A stretch of DNA of 13,924 nucleotides, from NCBI GenBank assembly GCA_021792075.1, contig JAJYVK010000011.1, positions 1-13,924 of the forward strand. Reading direction: 5' to 3'. The DNA is from Actinomycetes bacterium (lineage in GTDB: Bacteria > Actinomycetota > Acidimicrobiia > Acidimicrobiales > Acidimicrobiaceae). A program made the translations under genes and the position numbers. Below, one piece after another: positions 1 to 7,006 of the stretch. The notes under the pieces were generated by a model that searched no databases, was not told the DNA's origin, and was given only the letters and a program-made list of their open reading frames with translations. The first letter of the stretch is position 1. Every line of letters begins with the position of its first letter.

Positions 1-393
1 CTCGATATTCTCGGTTGTTAGTACCCCAAATATCGTGGGAATTCCCGATTCCAATGCGACCTGTGACACTCCTGCCGAGCAAGCATTTACAACCACCTCA
101 TAATGAGTTGTAGCCCCCCGAATCACTGACCCAAGACAAATGATCGCGTTGTACTTTCCAGTCTCAGCCAGCCATTTTGCCGCCAAAGGTATCTCCATGG
201 CTCCCGGCACTCGAACAAGCTGCACATTCTCCTCAGATGCGCCATGAGATCTCAGTCCGGCCTTCACACCCTCTATGAGCTCTCTTGTAATGAAATCGTT
301 GTAGCGGGAGGCCACTAGGACGTACAGGTCTGACCCAGAAATTGCAAGTGGGTCAGGCTGCGACGCAACTTCAGCTTCACCCCGAGCAAACAT
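1..393 (-). CDS. ribH: 6,7-dimethyl-8-ribityllumazine synthase (RibH), C-terminal part cut off
   Basis: Lumazine synthase condenses 5-amino-6-ribitylamino-uracil with 3,4-dihydroxy-2-butanone 4-phosphate, the penultimate step of riboflavin synthesis, usually in a large cytoplasmic icosahedral or pentameric assembly. I translated this strand by hand: 131 codons are in the window and the frame runs off the left edge, so the last 25 or so residues are missing. Seen: PGAMEIPLA (residues 63-71), the signature RGATTHYEVV (92-101) with the catalytic His97, and GIPTIFGVLTTENIE (117-131). The ATG at 393-391 has an AGGAAAGG-type ribosome site just upstream, and no other ATG, GTG or TTG lies in frame nearby. 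It is the last visible gene of the rib series, 45 bases after the ribBA stop. It was not listed among long complete frames only because it is truncated. Confidence 0.95.
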   Translation of the reverse strand, partial: MFARGEAEVASQPDPLAISGSDLYVLVASRYNDFITRELIEGVKAGLRSHGASEENVQLVRVPGAMEIPLAAKWLAETGKYNAIICLGSVIRGATTHYEVVVNACSAGVSQVALESGIPTIFGVLTTENIE

Positions 394-438
394 TTCGCGG
401 ACCTTTCCTAGACGCCTGAAAAATTACTCTTGACTAGC

Positions 439-1668
439 CTAATCGTCCAAGCCATCCAGAAGGTGACCCATGCGCTCCCTTTTGGTCCGCAGGTAATTGA
501 TGTTCTCAGGATTGACTGACGGGGGAAGTTTCACCCTCTCCACTATGTTCAGACCGAATCCCTCGAGTCCTCCGTACTTGGCGGGATTGTTCGTGATCAG
601 GCGCGTCTCGGTAATTCCAAGATCTACCAGCATCTGGGCACCGATTCCATACTCCCGTGAATCCACCGGCAAACCTAGCTCAAGATTGGCGTCGACGGTA
701 TCGCGTCCCTGCTCCTGAAGATTGTAAGCGCGAACCTTGTGTGCGATCCCTATACCCCGCCCCTCGTGGCCGCGTAGATAGATGACTACGCCAGCGCCCT
801 CCTTCGCGATCATCTGAAGAGCCGCGTCAAGCTGAGGTCCGCAGTCACATCTCAGAGAGCCGAATACATCTCCTGTGAGACACTCCGAATGAACCCTCAC
901 CAAAACAGGTGAGCCGTCGTCGATCTTTCCCATAGTCAGAGCCAGATGGTTTTCTCCATCGAGGACCGACTCGTAGACTGTGCAGGTAAAATCCCCGTAA
1001 ACAGTTGGAATCCTAGCTGTGGCCCCCTCAACCCGCCGGATGAGCTTGTCCTTCTGCCGACGGTATCGCACCAAGTCGGCAATTGAAACCATCACCAGGT
1101 TGTACTTCTCGCTGAAACCTTTGAGTTCCTCGAAGCGTGCCATCTGAGATTTGTCTTCGGTAACAATCTCGCAAAGGACTCCAGCCGCCTCAAGTCCCGC
1201 GGCCATAGCCAGATCGACAGATGCTTCGGTATGACCCGCCCGTTTAAGGACGCCTCCTTCCCGATACCGGAGCGGAAAGATGTGTCCGGGTCGCACGAAA
1301 TCGCTGGCCCTGAAGTTCCTATCCGAAAGTGCCCTTATCGTCGCAGATCTATCCTGGGCTGATATTCCAGTAGTCGTGCCGTGTCTGTAGTCCACACTCA
1401 CGGTAAATGCAGTCCTTTGAGACTCGGTATTGTTGACGACCATGAGAGGTAGTTCTAGTTCGTCAAGCCGATCACCCTTTACGGCCACGCAAATCAAACC
1501 GGAAGTATGTTTTATGAAGAACGAAATAGCCTCTGGTGTCGCATACTGCGCAGCCATGATTAGATCGCCTTCGTTCTCACGATCCTCATCGTCGACCACG
1601 ACAACCATCTCGCCGCGACTAATCGCCGCTATGGCCTCCTCGATGGTTCCAAGTCCCACTGTCATCAT
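439..1668 (-). CDS. ribBA: Bifunctional DHBP synthase / GTP cyclohydrolase II (RibBA)
   Basis: This enzyme supplies both precursors of riboflavin. The N-terminal RibB half makes 3,4-dihydroxy-2-butanone 4-phosphate from ribulose-5-phosphate, and the C-terminal RibA half opens GTP. In the RibB half (about residues 1-200) the acidic metal loop DDEDRENEGD (26-35), the HTSG segment and RAGHTEASVDLA (about 143-154) are intact. In the RibA half (about 205-409) the zinc site SECLTGDVFGSLRCDCG, the RGHEGRGIG loop, DSREYGIGAQ and NNPAKYGGLEGFGL are all present. At 409 residues the length is normal for a two-domain RibBA, and both halves look active. It follows ribE by 6 bases. The start is uncertain: two ATGs in tandem (1668, 1665) sit almost on top of an AGGG site, and a GTG two codons later (1659) has better spacing. 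It lies between ribE and ribH. Confidence 0.97.
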   Translation of the reverse strand: MMTVGLGTIEEAIAAISRGEMVVVVDDEDRENEGDLIMAAQYATPEAISFFIKHTSGLICVAVKGDRLDELELPLMVVNNTESQRTAFTVSVDYRHGTTTGISAQDRSATIRALSDRNFRASDFVRPGHIFPLRYREGGVLKRAGHTEASVDLAMAAGLEAAGVLCEIVTEDKSQMARFEELKGFSEKYNLVMVSIADLVRYRRQKDKLIRRVEGATARIPTVYGDFTCTVYESVLDGENHLALTMGKIDDGSPVLVRVHSECLTGDVFGSLRCDCGPQLDAALQMIAKEGAGVVIYLRGHEGRGIGIAHKVRAYNLQEQGRDTVDANLELGLPVDSREYGIGAQMLVDLGITETRLITNNPAKYGGLEGFGLNIVERVKLPPSVNPENINYLRTKRERMGHLLDGLDD

Positions 1669-1674
1669 CCCTGT

Positions 1675-2271
1675 CTAGTCAGTAAAATCTGTCTCCGCGT
1701 GTCCAGGCATCTCAAGCGTGTGCATACGTTCAACATACTTAGCAACGATGTCAAACTCCAAATTGACCCTGTCACCGACTACTCTTACTCCCAGTGTAGT
1801 CACCGAGGCGGTATGTGGAATGAGCGATACCGTGGCCGAGTCGGGACCGACCGCGACAACGGTCAGGGAAACGCCGTCAATAGCGATCGAACCCTTTTCA
1901 ACAACATATTTCGCGTACTTGGGATCAAAGCCGACTATCAAGTCTGGTGCCGGCTGTCTCACAATTCCTACGGTATCAACATGCCCTTGGACTATATGTC
2001 CCCCCAGCCTATCCGACAGCTTTACCGGCCTCTCGAAATTAACTAGATCTCCTGGCGCTAGATATCCGAGATTGGTACGGGCAAGAGTTTCGGGAATCAC
2101 ATTTGCAGTCCAGCTCTCACTTTCAAAGGCGACGACGGTCAAACAACAACCATTCACCGCGATCGACTCCCCCATTTCAAAGAGAGAGGGATTGCCAGGC
2201 CAGCTGAAGGTAAACCTGTCTTCATCCCTTGACTTCAAAGAGCCAAGTCCCTCCACCAAACCAGTAAACAT
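1675..2271 (-). CDS. ribE: Riboflavin synthase, alpha chain
   Basis: Riboflavin synthase dismutates two lumazine molecules into riboflavin and a pyrimidine that is recycled. The 198-residue protein shows the expected tandem duplication of the lumazine-binding barrel: SIAVNGCCLTVV (36-47) in the first copy and SIAIDGVSLTVV (128-139) in the second. GGHIVQGHVDTVG (90-102) marks the junction. The start MFTGLVEG is the family's canonical N-terminus. It is preceded by a clear GGAGG at 2278-2282, six bases from the ATG, so the start is secure. The acidic C-terminal tail after residue 185 is variable in the family. The gene is 39 bases after ribD and 6 bases before ribBA. Some nomenclatures call this gene ribC. 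Confidence 0.97.
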   Translation of the reverse strand: MFTGLVEGLGSLKSRDEDRFTFSWPGNPSLFEMGESIAVNGCCLTVVAFESESWTANVIPETLARTNLGYLAPGDLVNFERPVKLSDRLGGHIVQGHVDTVGIVRQPAPDLIVGFDPKYAKYVVEKGSIAIDGVSLTVVAVGPDSATVSLIPHTASVTTLGVRVVGDRVNLEFDIVAKYVERMHTLEMPGHAETDFTD

Positions 2272-2277
2272 CTAATG

Positions 2278-2282
2278 CCTCC
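2278..2282 (-). promoter_or_regulatory. Shine-Dalgarno site of ribE
   Basis: GGAGG on the minus strand, six bases before the ATG of ribE. It is the best-formed ribosome site in the rib half and fixes that start. The 39-base ribD-ribE gap around it holds nothing else that I can recognise. Confidence 0.7.
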
Positions 2283-2310
2283 GTAAATTAAAGATCAGCT
2301 TAGGCCGACG

Positions 2311-3336
2311 TCAGAGAGACTGTATCAATCTGGATGCCCGTTGGGACCAGGCCACGATCTCGATATCATTTCCAAGGGATGCTACGCTCTTGGACTCCAG
2401 CCTGGTCAAATCCGCGATTGTCGCGGCACCCGAACCGGAGAAGGCCGACCTGCCATCCTCACCGCCATGGATTGCTGGAGCGATGTGAAAGACGTACTGG
2501 TCAATGAGGTCGGCGTCAAAAAAGCTCTTTGCCAAAGCAGCCCCACCCTCTAGCAGGACCTGAATGACCTCTCCGTGGGCAAGCGAGTCTAAGAACTCCT
2601 GGGGTGATCCCAGAAACTCCTCCGCAGGTAGCACGTTGGCACCTGAGGGAATGTGACCGAAAATTATCCGGCGTGGTGTCCTAACAATGCCCGTCGTCCG
2701 AACCCTCAATTGCGGGTTGTCGATTCTCACTGTGTTGGCGCCGACTGCAATCACATCAGACTCGGCACGAAGCTCCTGAACGCGCGCTCTAGCGATCTCA
2801 CCGGTAATCCAGTTCGAGCTGCCATCATTTGCGGCTGTCCGGCCATCCAAAGTGACAGCCAGCTTAAGAACTACCCAGGGAATGCCAGTCGCCCTCTGCT
2901 TGAGGTATGGAGCCAGCTGATTCTTGACTTGATCCTTGGCTATACCCTCGATTACCTCGACTCCGTGGCTCCTGAGATAATCGATCCCGCCACCTCTGAC
3001 CCTCCTGTCCGGATCCACAAGTGCAATTACAACGCGCTTGACTCCCGCCTGGACTATCGCATTAACGCAGGGGGGCGTCTTTCCGTGATGAGAACACGGC
3101 TCCAAAGTCACGTAAAGGGTCGAACCTTTTGCGGCCGGGCCTGCCCTTTCCAAAGCGGCAATCTCGGCGTGAAAGCTACCCGGACTCTGAGTATGTCCAA
3201 CTACAATGCCGTTCTTCGTCTCGAGTACCGCTCCAACCCAAGGATTTGGAGGAGAAAGCAAGCGTGCTTTTTGAGCTTCCTCGACAGCTAAGAGCATGCG
3301 CTCTTCAAAGTGGTCCTTCGAGGACTTTGCTTCCAC
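2311..3336 (-). CDS. ribD: Bifunctional pyrimidine deaminase / reductase (RibD)
   Basis: RibD carries out steps two and three of riboflavin synthesis: zinc-dependent deamination of the GTP-derived pyrimidine, then NADPH reduction of the ribose side chain. The deaminase half (about 1-145) has the catalytic HAE (His56, Glu58) and the zinc cysteines in PCSHHGKTPPC (Cys81, Cys90). The reductase half starts with PWVVLKLAVTLDGRTA (about 153-168) and continues with SNWITGE and GANTVRIDNPQL. At 341 residues the length is slightly short but normal. The start is a GTG at 3336, whose first base is the last base of the mog TAG stop (sequence TAGTG). CAGGAG lies just upstream. This implies translational coupling. 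The loop after the zinc site reads DPDRRVRGGG where the family usually has DP(N/D)PxVxGxG. Confidence 0.96.
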   Translation of the reverse strand: MEAKSSKDHFEERMLLAVEEAQKARLLSPPNPWVGAVLETKNGIVVGHTQSPGSFHAEIAALERAGPAAKGSTLYVTLEPCSHHGKTPPCVNAIVQAGVKRVVIALVDPDRRVRGGGIDYLRSHGVEVIEGIAKDQVKNQLAPYLKQRATGIPWVVLKLAVTLDGRTAANDGSSNWITGEIARARVQELRAESDVIAVGANTVRIDNPQLRVRTTGIVRTPRRIIFGHIPSGANVLPAEEFLGSPQEFLDSLAHGEVIQVLLEGGAALAKSFFDADLIDQYVFHIAPAIHGGEDGRSAFSGSGAATIADLTRLESKSVASLGNDIEIVAWSQRASRLIQSL

Positions 3337-3827
3337 TACCGCTCCTGCTTAACACTCTCATGGCTGGTGGAAGCACTGGCAAGGAGCTCAAGTGCGTGGG
3401 GAACAACGTCCAACACAGCAGAGACCGTTTCTTTGGCTCCACTCGGTGAACCTGGCGTGTTGATTATCAGTGCAGTACCTCTTGTCCCAGCCACGGCCCT
3501 CGAAAGTCTCCCTAGGGGCGAAACCAAGCGGGAGGCCTCGGCAAGCCCTGGCGCCTCCCTGTCCAGCACTGCCTTTGTACCTTCAGGCGTCAGATCTCGC
3601 GGCCCGAACCCAGTTCCACCGGTAGAAACTACCAGCCCAGCAAAACCTTCCGAAAGCGATATCAATGCCCGCGATACACTTTCAATGCCATCCTCAGTCA
3701 CGCGCCGCTCCACGACTTTGAAGCCTGCTTGCGTAAGTACCTCCTCAAGAACCTGGCCAGAACGATCCTCTCTTGTTCCCGCCATTACCCCATCAGAAAC
3801 CGTCAATATCTTCGCCAAAAGCTCCAT
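3336..3827 (-). CDS. MoaB/Mog-family molybdopterin-binding protein
   Basis: This 163-residue protein is a single MoCF-biosynthesis (MoaB/Mog) domain. Family members adenylylate molybdopterin before metal insertion, though some MoaB proteins have no proven role. Seen: LTVSDGVMAGTREDRSG near the N-terminus (8-24) and the signature STGGTGFGPRDLTPE (68-82). GTRGTALIINTPGSPSGAKE near the C-terminus matches the second conserved glycine- and proline-rich loop. The start is ATG at 3827, in a TGATG overlap with the rpe stop and preceded by GGGAGGG. A TTG one codon earlier is possible but less likely. The stop overlaps the ribD start by one base. It is therefore locked between rpe and ribD. No other molybdopterin gene is visible, so the assignment to MogA or MoaB stays open. 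Confidence 0.9.
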   Translation of the reverse strand: MELLAKILTVSDGVMAGTREDRSGQVLEEVLTQAGFKVVERRVTEDGIESVSRALISLSEGFAGLVVSTGGTGFGPRDLTPEGTKAVLDREAPGLAEASRLVSPLGRLSRAVAGTRGTALIINTPGSPSGAKETVSAVLDVVPHALELLASASTSHESVKQER

Positions 3828-4495
3828 CAATCACCCTCCCGGCCGGCCAGGACGGCAGTCTCCTTCAGATCTATGATCGCCTGGGCGGGATCGGGCTTAC
3901 CGAATACGGCCGATCCCGCCACAAAGAGTTCGGCGCCTGCACGGCGAGCAGATCCGATAGTCTCGGTGGATATACCACCGTCTATCTCAAGAATGGTCTG
4001 AGCCCCACTGGAGTCGATCAGCTCTCTGGCCCGACGCAGCGGCTTCAGGACCTCAGGGATAAACGCCTGACCGGGAAAACCAGGAAAGACGCTCATTATC
4101 AGCAGCAGATCCAGATGAGGAATGTACTGCGAATAATGCTCGAACTCGGCGTCAGGATTGACCGCCATACCTGCTTTCATACCAAGATCATGTGCCATTT
4201 GAATCAGCTCTGCGGTACGCCCGACCTCGAAGTGAAACGAGACCGAATCGGCCCCCGCCTTTGCGAAGTCAGGAAGATAATCCCATGGATCGGTGATCAT
4301 GAGATGGCAGTCCAGAATGCTCTTCGTATGTCTTCTAAGCGACGCCACAACCGGAGCGCCAATAGTAAGGTTTGGGACGAAGTGGCCATCCATTACATCT
4401 ACGTGAATCCACGAGGTCTCGGGTTCAACCGCATGTATCGCATCGCCAAGATAGGCGAAGTCTGCTGAAAGTATCGAAGGCGCGATCTCTAACAC
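3827..4495 (-). CDS. rpe: Ribulose-phosphate 3-epimerase
   Basis: Rpe interconverts ribulose-5-phosphate and xylulose-5-phosphate in the pentose phosphate pathway. Ribulose-5-phosphate is also the substrate of RibB, encoded downstream in the same series. The 222-residue TIM barrel shows PSILSADF (6-13), WIHVDVMDGHFVPN (29-42), CHLMI (63-67) and EIDGGI (170-175). The expected metal ligands His31, Asp33, His64 and Asp172 are present. The phosphate loop, normally NPGFGGQ, reads FPGFPGQ (137-143), a double change. The start is GTG at 4495, preceded by AGGA, and an in-frame TAG lies only four codons upstream, which excludes a longer form. It is 52 bases after fmt and overlaps the mog start by one base. 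Confidence 0.96.
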   Translation of the reverse strand: MLEIAPSILSADFAYLGDAIHAVEPETSWIHVDVMDGHFVPNLTIGAPVVASLRRHTKSILDCHLMITDPWDYLPDFAKAGADSVSFHFEVGRTAELIQMAHDLGMKAGMAVNPDAEFEHYSQYIPHLDLLLIMSVFPGFPGQAFIPEVLKPLRRARELIDSSGAQTILEIDGGISTETIGSARRAGAELFVAGSAVFGKPDPAQAIIDLKETAVLAGREGD

Positions 4496-4547
4496 AGCTA
4501 AATCCTACTCACGAGAACGTGTCGTCGATGAGAAGTTGCCAGATAAA
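4496..4547 (-). other. fmt-rpe gap with tandem TTTATCTG repeat
   Basis: The 52 bases between the fmt stop and the rpe start hold no gene. Read on the minus strand, the fmt stop codon lies within two adjacent near-copies of TTTATCTGR (about 4539-4556). A normal ribosome site for rpe follows. In several actinobacteria the rRNA methyltransferase gene rsmB lies between fmt and rpe. No trace of it is visible here. Confidence 0.5.
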
Positions 4548-5426
4548 TCAGATAAAGCGTAGATCCTCTAGATGCTTCATCCCGTGCATCCATTCCTTGG
4601 CTTCCATTCGCCGCTTGTTTTCAGGCTGCACAAGGCGCAACTCGATTACGCCATCGCCCGTCCCTGCATGAATCCCTGATATCCTGCCTGGGCCTAGGTC
4701 GGCCTCTCCATTTGATATCTTCACAGCCGAAATAATTTTGAACCGCGAGGCATCCAGCGTGGTCCAAGCCCTTCCCAGCCTCACCTTCCTCAGTATTTCT
4801 GAGCTTGACGCAGACCAATTTATCCGCAGGTCATCAGCGGTCAACTTATGGGCATATGTAGGCTCGCCGACCTGTTCAACCGGTGATTTGAACGCTTCTT
4901 CAGCGAGAGACAGCTCCGCGCCAAGTGCCTCATTGGCCAGCTTGCTCAGCTCCCCAGCCAGCTCTTCAAGAGTTATCTCGTCATTTAGTGGCATGCGCCT
5001 GACTTGAAATATCGGCCCGGCATCAAGCTCTTTCACAAGTTTCATCACGCATACGCCGGTTTCACTGTCTCCTGCGAGGATCGCTCTCTCCATTGGTGCA
5101 GCTCCGCGCCAACGAGGAAGCAACGAGAAATGCAGGTTGACGAAAAGCCCCTTATTCAAAAGGGTATCGGAGATCAGCCGACCATAAGCCACCACAACGG
5201 CCAAGTCGAAATCTATCTCGAGAAGAGCACGCGGGTCGTGTTCGACTCTAAGCCCGAGTTCTTCAGCCAATTCCTTGACAGGCGACGGAGTCAAGCGGGA
5301 GCCACGCCCCCGCTTCTTGTCTGCACCCGTCACCACAATCGGAACCTCATACCCGCTTTCAACGATAAAGCGCAGGGTCGATCTTGAAATTCCTGGAGTC
5401 CCAAGGAATGCAATCTTTTTGATCAC
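4548..5426 (-). CDS. fmt: Methionyl-tRNA formyltransferase
   Basis: Fmt transfers a formyl group from 10-formyl-tetrahydrofolate to initiator Met-tRNA, preparing it for IF2. The N-terminal hydrolase domain starts IAFLGTPGIS and has the tRNA-contact segment GRGSRLTPSPVKELA (about 40-54). The active site is NLHFSLLPRWRGAAP (97-111) with Asn97 and His99, and Asp135 lies in KELDAGPIF. The C-terminal OB-like domain (about 200-292) is recognisable but diverged. At 292 residues it is somewhat shorter than the E. coli enzyme of about 315. The start is GTG at 5426, with an in-frame TAG nine bases upstream. It lies 25 bases after def, which encodes the enzyme that later removes the formyl group, so the pair is functionally matched and probably cotranscribed. 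Confidence 0.96.
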   Translation of the reverse strand: MIKKIAFLGTPGISRSTLRFIVESGYEVPIVVTGADKKRGRGSRLTPSPVKELAEELGLRVEHDPRALLEIDFDLAVVVAYGRLISDTLLNKGLFVNLHFSLLPRWRGAAPMERAILAGDSETGVCVMKLVKELDAGPIFQVRRMPLNDEITLEELAGELSKLANEALGAELSLAEEAFKSPVEQVGEPTYAHKLTADDLRINWSASSSEILRKVRLGRAWTTLDASRFKIISAVKISNGEADLGPGRISGIHAGTGDGVIELRLVQPENKRRMEAKEWMHGMKHLEDLRFI

Positions 5427-5451
5427 AAGACAAACCTAGAGTTCGACAAAG

Positions 5452-5994
5452 CTATCCCCTGCCGAGCAACTTTCGCTGGGCCCTTTCCTGATCTGGGTTC
5501 AGGGTCCGCGAGCGGAGAGTCTTCATCGCTTGCTTGTATTGGTCGGGATCCAATCTCTCGATCAATAGAACTCCATCAAGATGGTCGATCTCATGCTGAA
5601 ATACCCTGCCAAGCAGCTCTGATCCTTCTATCTGGATCTCGTTCCCGTCGAGATCGAGACCCTCGAGTAGGACGTGGTTCGGCCTCGTGATGGGCCAATA
5701 AAGTCCAGGAACCGAAAGACAGCCTTCCTCGTATGTAAATTCCCCACTAGATTCGGTGATCCGTCCATTCAGCACCACAGACGCACCATCACCAATGTCA
5801 TAGACGAATATTCTCTTTTGAACACCGACCTGTGACGCAGCCAGCCCCACCCCCGGTGCCTCATGCATAGTCTCAATCATGTCCTCGACCAGACGAATTA
5901 TCGACTCGTCAATGTTTTGAACATCTGAGGTCACCTGACGCAACACCGGATCGCCATATGTCCTAATTGGATACGTTGCCACATAGATCATCAT
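5452..5994 (-). CDS. def: Peptide deformylase
   Basis: Peptide deformylase removes the N-formyl group from new proteins, using an Fe(II) or Zn(II) ion. All three family motifs are present in this 180-residue protein: GVGLAAS (48-54), EGCLS (90-94) with the metal cysteine, and QHEIDHL (133-139) with both metal histidines and the catalytic glutamate. The family's usual I/LNP triplet reads LNG (75-77). It is the first gene of the def-fmt-rpe-mog-rib series. The start is uncertain: ATGs occur at 5994 and 5991 and a GTG three codons later, and none has a good ribosome site. A leaderless or weakly initiated message is possible. The family's conserved N-terminus (YPIRTYGDPVLR) fits any of these. Confidence 0.97.
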   Translation of the reverse strand: MMIYVATYPIRTYGDPVLRQVTSDVQNIDESIIRLVEDMIETMHEAPGVGLAASQVGVQKRIFVYDIGDGASVVLNGRITESSGEFTYEEGCLSVPGLYWPITRPNHVLLEGLDLDGNEIQIEGSELLGRVFQHEIDHLDGVLLIERLDPDQYKQAMKTLRSRTLNPDQERAQRKLLGRG

Positions 5995-6145
5995 ACGCGA
6001 AATAGAGGGTCTTCAGATTCCACATCCAAACCAAAGGGCAATCAAGCTCCCATGACGAGCACCTTTGTTAAAGTAGAATCGCATCGAGGATAACATAAAT
6101 TTAAGCTCTAATGGTTTAAGCCTGTCTCGTAAAGGTGGACGGAGA
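5995..6145. promoter_or_regulatory. Divergent intergenic region, likely promoters for def and the SCO6745-like gene
   Basis: About 150 bases separate two divergent genes, and the centre is clearly more A+T-rich than the flanks. On the plus strand, ATGACG (6052-6057) and TAGAAT (6074-6079) have a 16-base spacer and form a plausible sigma-70-type promoter. A small CTTTgttAAAG palindrome (6063-6073) lies in the spacer. On the minus strand, a TATGTT with a weak CTTAAA 17 bases upstream (about 6093-6121) could serve def. TTTAAGCY occurs twice, 15 bases apart (6100 and 6115). No FMN riboswitch-like sequence is visible, so the rib genes downstream of def do not appear to be controlled that way from here. 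Promoter positions are read by eye only. Confidence 0.4.
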
Positions 6146-7006
6146 GTGGACGAACATGTAAGCAGAGCTATGTGGCGACTGTACGAACCGATTCATTCCG
6201 TGGTCTACTTCGACCAGGACGCACCCAACCGATATAGAGCTGTCGGCCTAAAAGGCGGCTGGATGAGTTACTTCGCGTCTCGATCCGCGGCACTTGGAAC
6301 TCCTAGCGCAGAGGTGGTAGAAGCGCTCTTTTACCACTTTGCGCCTGCCCTTGTAAAGCGCGCCATACCGACTTCATGGGAACTTGCAAAACCCGACGAG
6401 ATACTCAAGGTCCGCCACGAGATTGCGTTTGATGCCATCAGAAACGGCGTCGGATCAACCCTTGACAAAAATGAAATGGCTCAGCTTGCAAAGGAGCTGC
6501 TTGAAGCTGCAATATCCTTGCCGATCAGCGGCAGAGTGCTGTACGCCGCACATCTCAACGTCGACTGGGGGCAGTCAAGCGAACAGCTGTTGTTCGGAGC
6601 TGCCACACTTCTGCGTGAACACCGGGGCGACACTCATAACGCCGCCCTTGCCGCCCAAGGCATCGATGGAGTGCAGTCTCATCTTCTCCAAATAGCAGCT
6701 GGTGCGGTAACCCATGACGTCATCTTTCCAACACGTGGATGGTCGGTCGAAGCATGGAATGAGGGTTTTCACAAGCTCCTCTCAGCCGGGATCCTTTCCG
6801 GCTACAGCACGCCGCAGAATCCAATCCTGACAGAACTCGGTCAGAGTGTGAAACATCGGATCGAGACCCAGACAGACCAAAACTCCAATCCATGGACCTC
6901 GATGGAGTCATCGAGACTAATAAGACTTCGAGATCGACTGGCAATTGTATCCATGCAAGTCAAGAAATACGTCGGCTTCCCTGTCAACAACCCGATCGGT
7001 GTTTAG
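6146..7006 (+). CDS. SCO6745-family winged-helix-like protein of unknown function
   Basis: This 286-residue protein resembles the actinobacterial SCO6745/SalK-like family. Features that match my memory of the family are the N-terminal RAMWRLYEPIHSVVYF (7-22) and the central LLREHRGDTHNAAL (155-168). A GWSVEAWNEGFHKLLSAGIL to LTELGQ stretch (about 198-233) looks like a winged-helix wing region. I see no signal peptide or membrane segment. Its biochemical role is not established to my knowledge. Some annotations suggest DNA binding, others enzymatic accessory roles. It starts at GTG 6146 with AAAGGTGG upstream. An ATG at 6170 is an alternative but would cut into the conserved N-terminus. It is the only plus-strand gene, convergent with priA and divergent from def. 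The last 45 residues are basic and poorly conserved. Confidence 0.75.
   Translation: MDEHVSRAMWRLYEPIHSVVYFDQDAPNRYRAVGLKGGWMSYFASRSAALGTPSAEVVEALFYHFAPALVKRAIPTSWELAKPDEILKVRHEIAFDAIRNGVGSTLDKNEMAQLAKELLEAAISLPISGRVLYAAHLNVDWGQSSEQLLFGAATLLREHRGDTHNAALAAQGIDGVQSHLLQIAAGAVTHDVIFPTRGWSVEAWNEGFHKLLSAGILSGYSTPQNPILTELGQSVKHRIETQTDQNSNPWTSMESSRLIRLRDRLAIVSMQVKKYVGFPVNNPIGV

Noticed and set aside
1718..2275. A 185-codon plus-strand frame opposite ribE
   Set aside because: Antisense to riboflavin synthase and serine/threonine-rich in the way shadow frames are.
2653..3291. A 212-codon plus-strand frame opposite ribD
   Set aside because: Antisense to an intact RibD with all catalytic motifs. Its translation resembles no family.
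3773..4468. A 231-codon plus-strand frame opposite rpe
   Set aside because: It is antisense to a clear Rpe protein, with no recognisable motifs and no ribosome site. It is a shadow frame.
5995..6145. FMN riboswitch upstream of the def-to-rib series
   Set aside because: None of the conserved RFN-element blocks is visible here or in the short gaps before mog, ribD and ribE.
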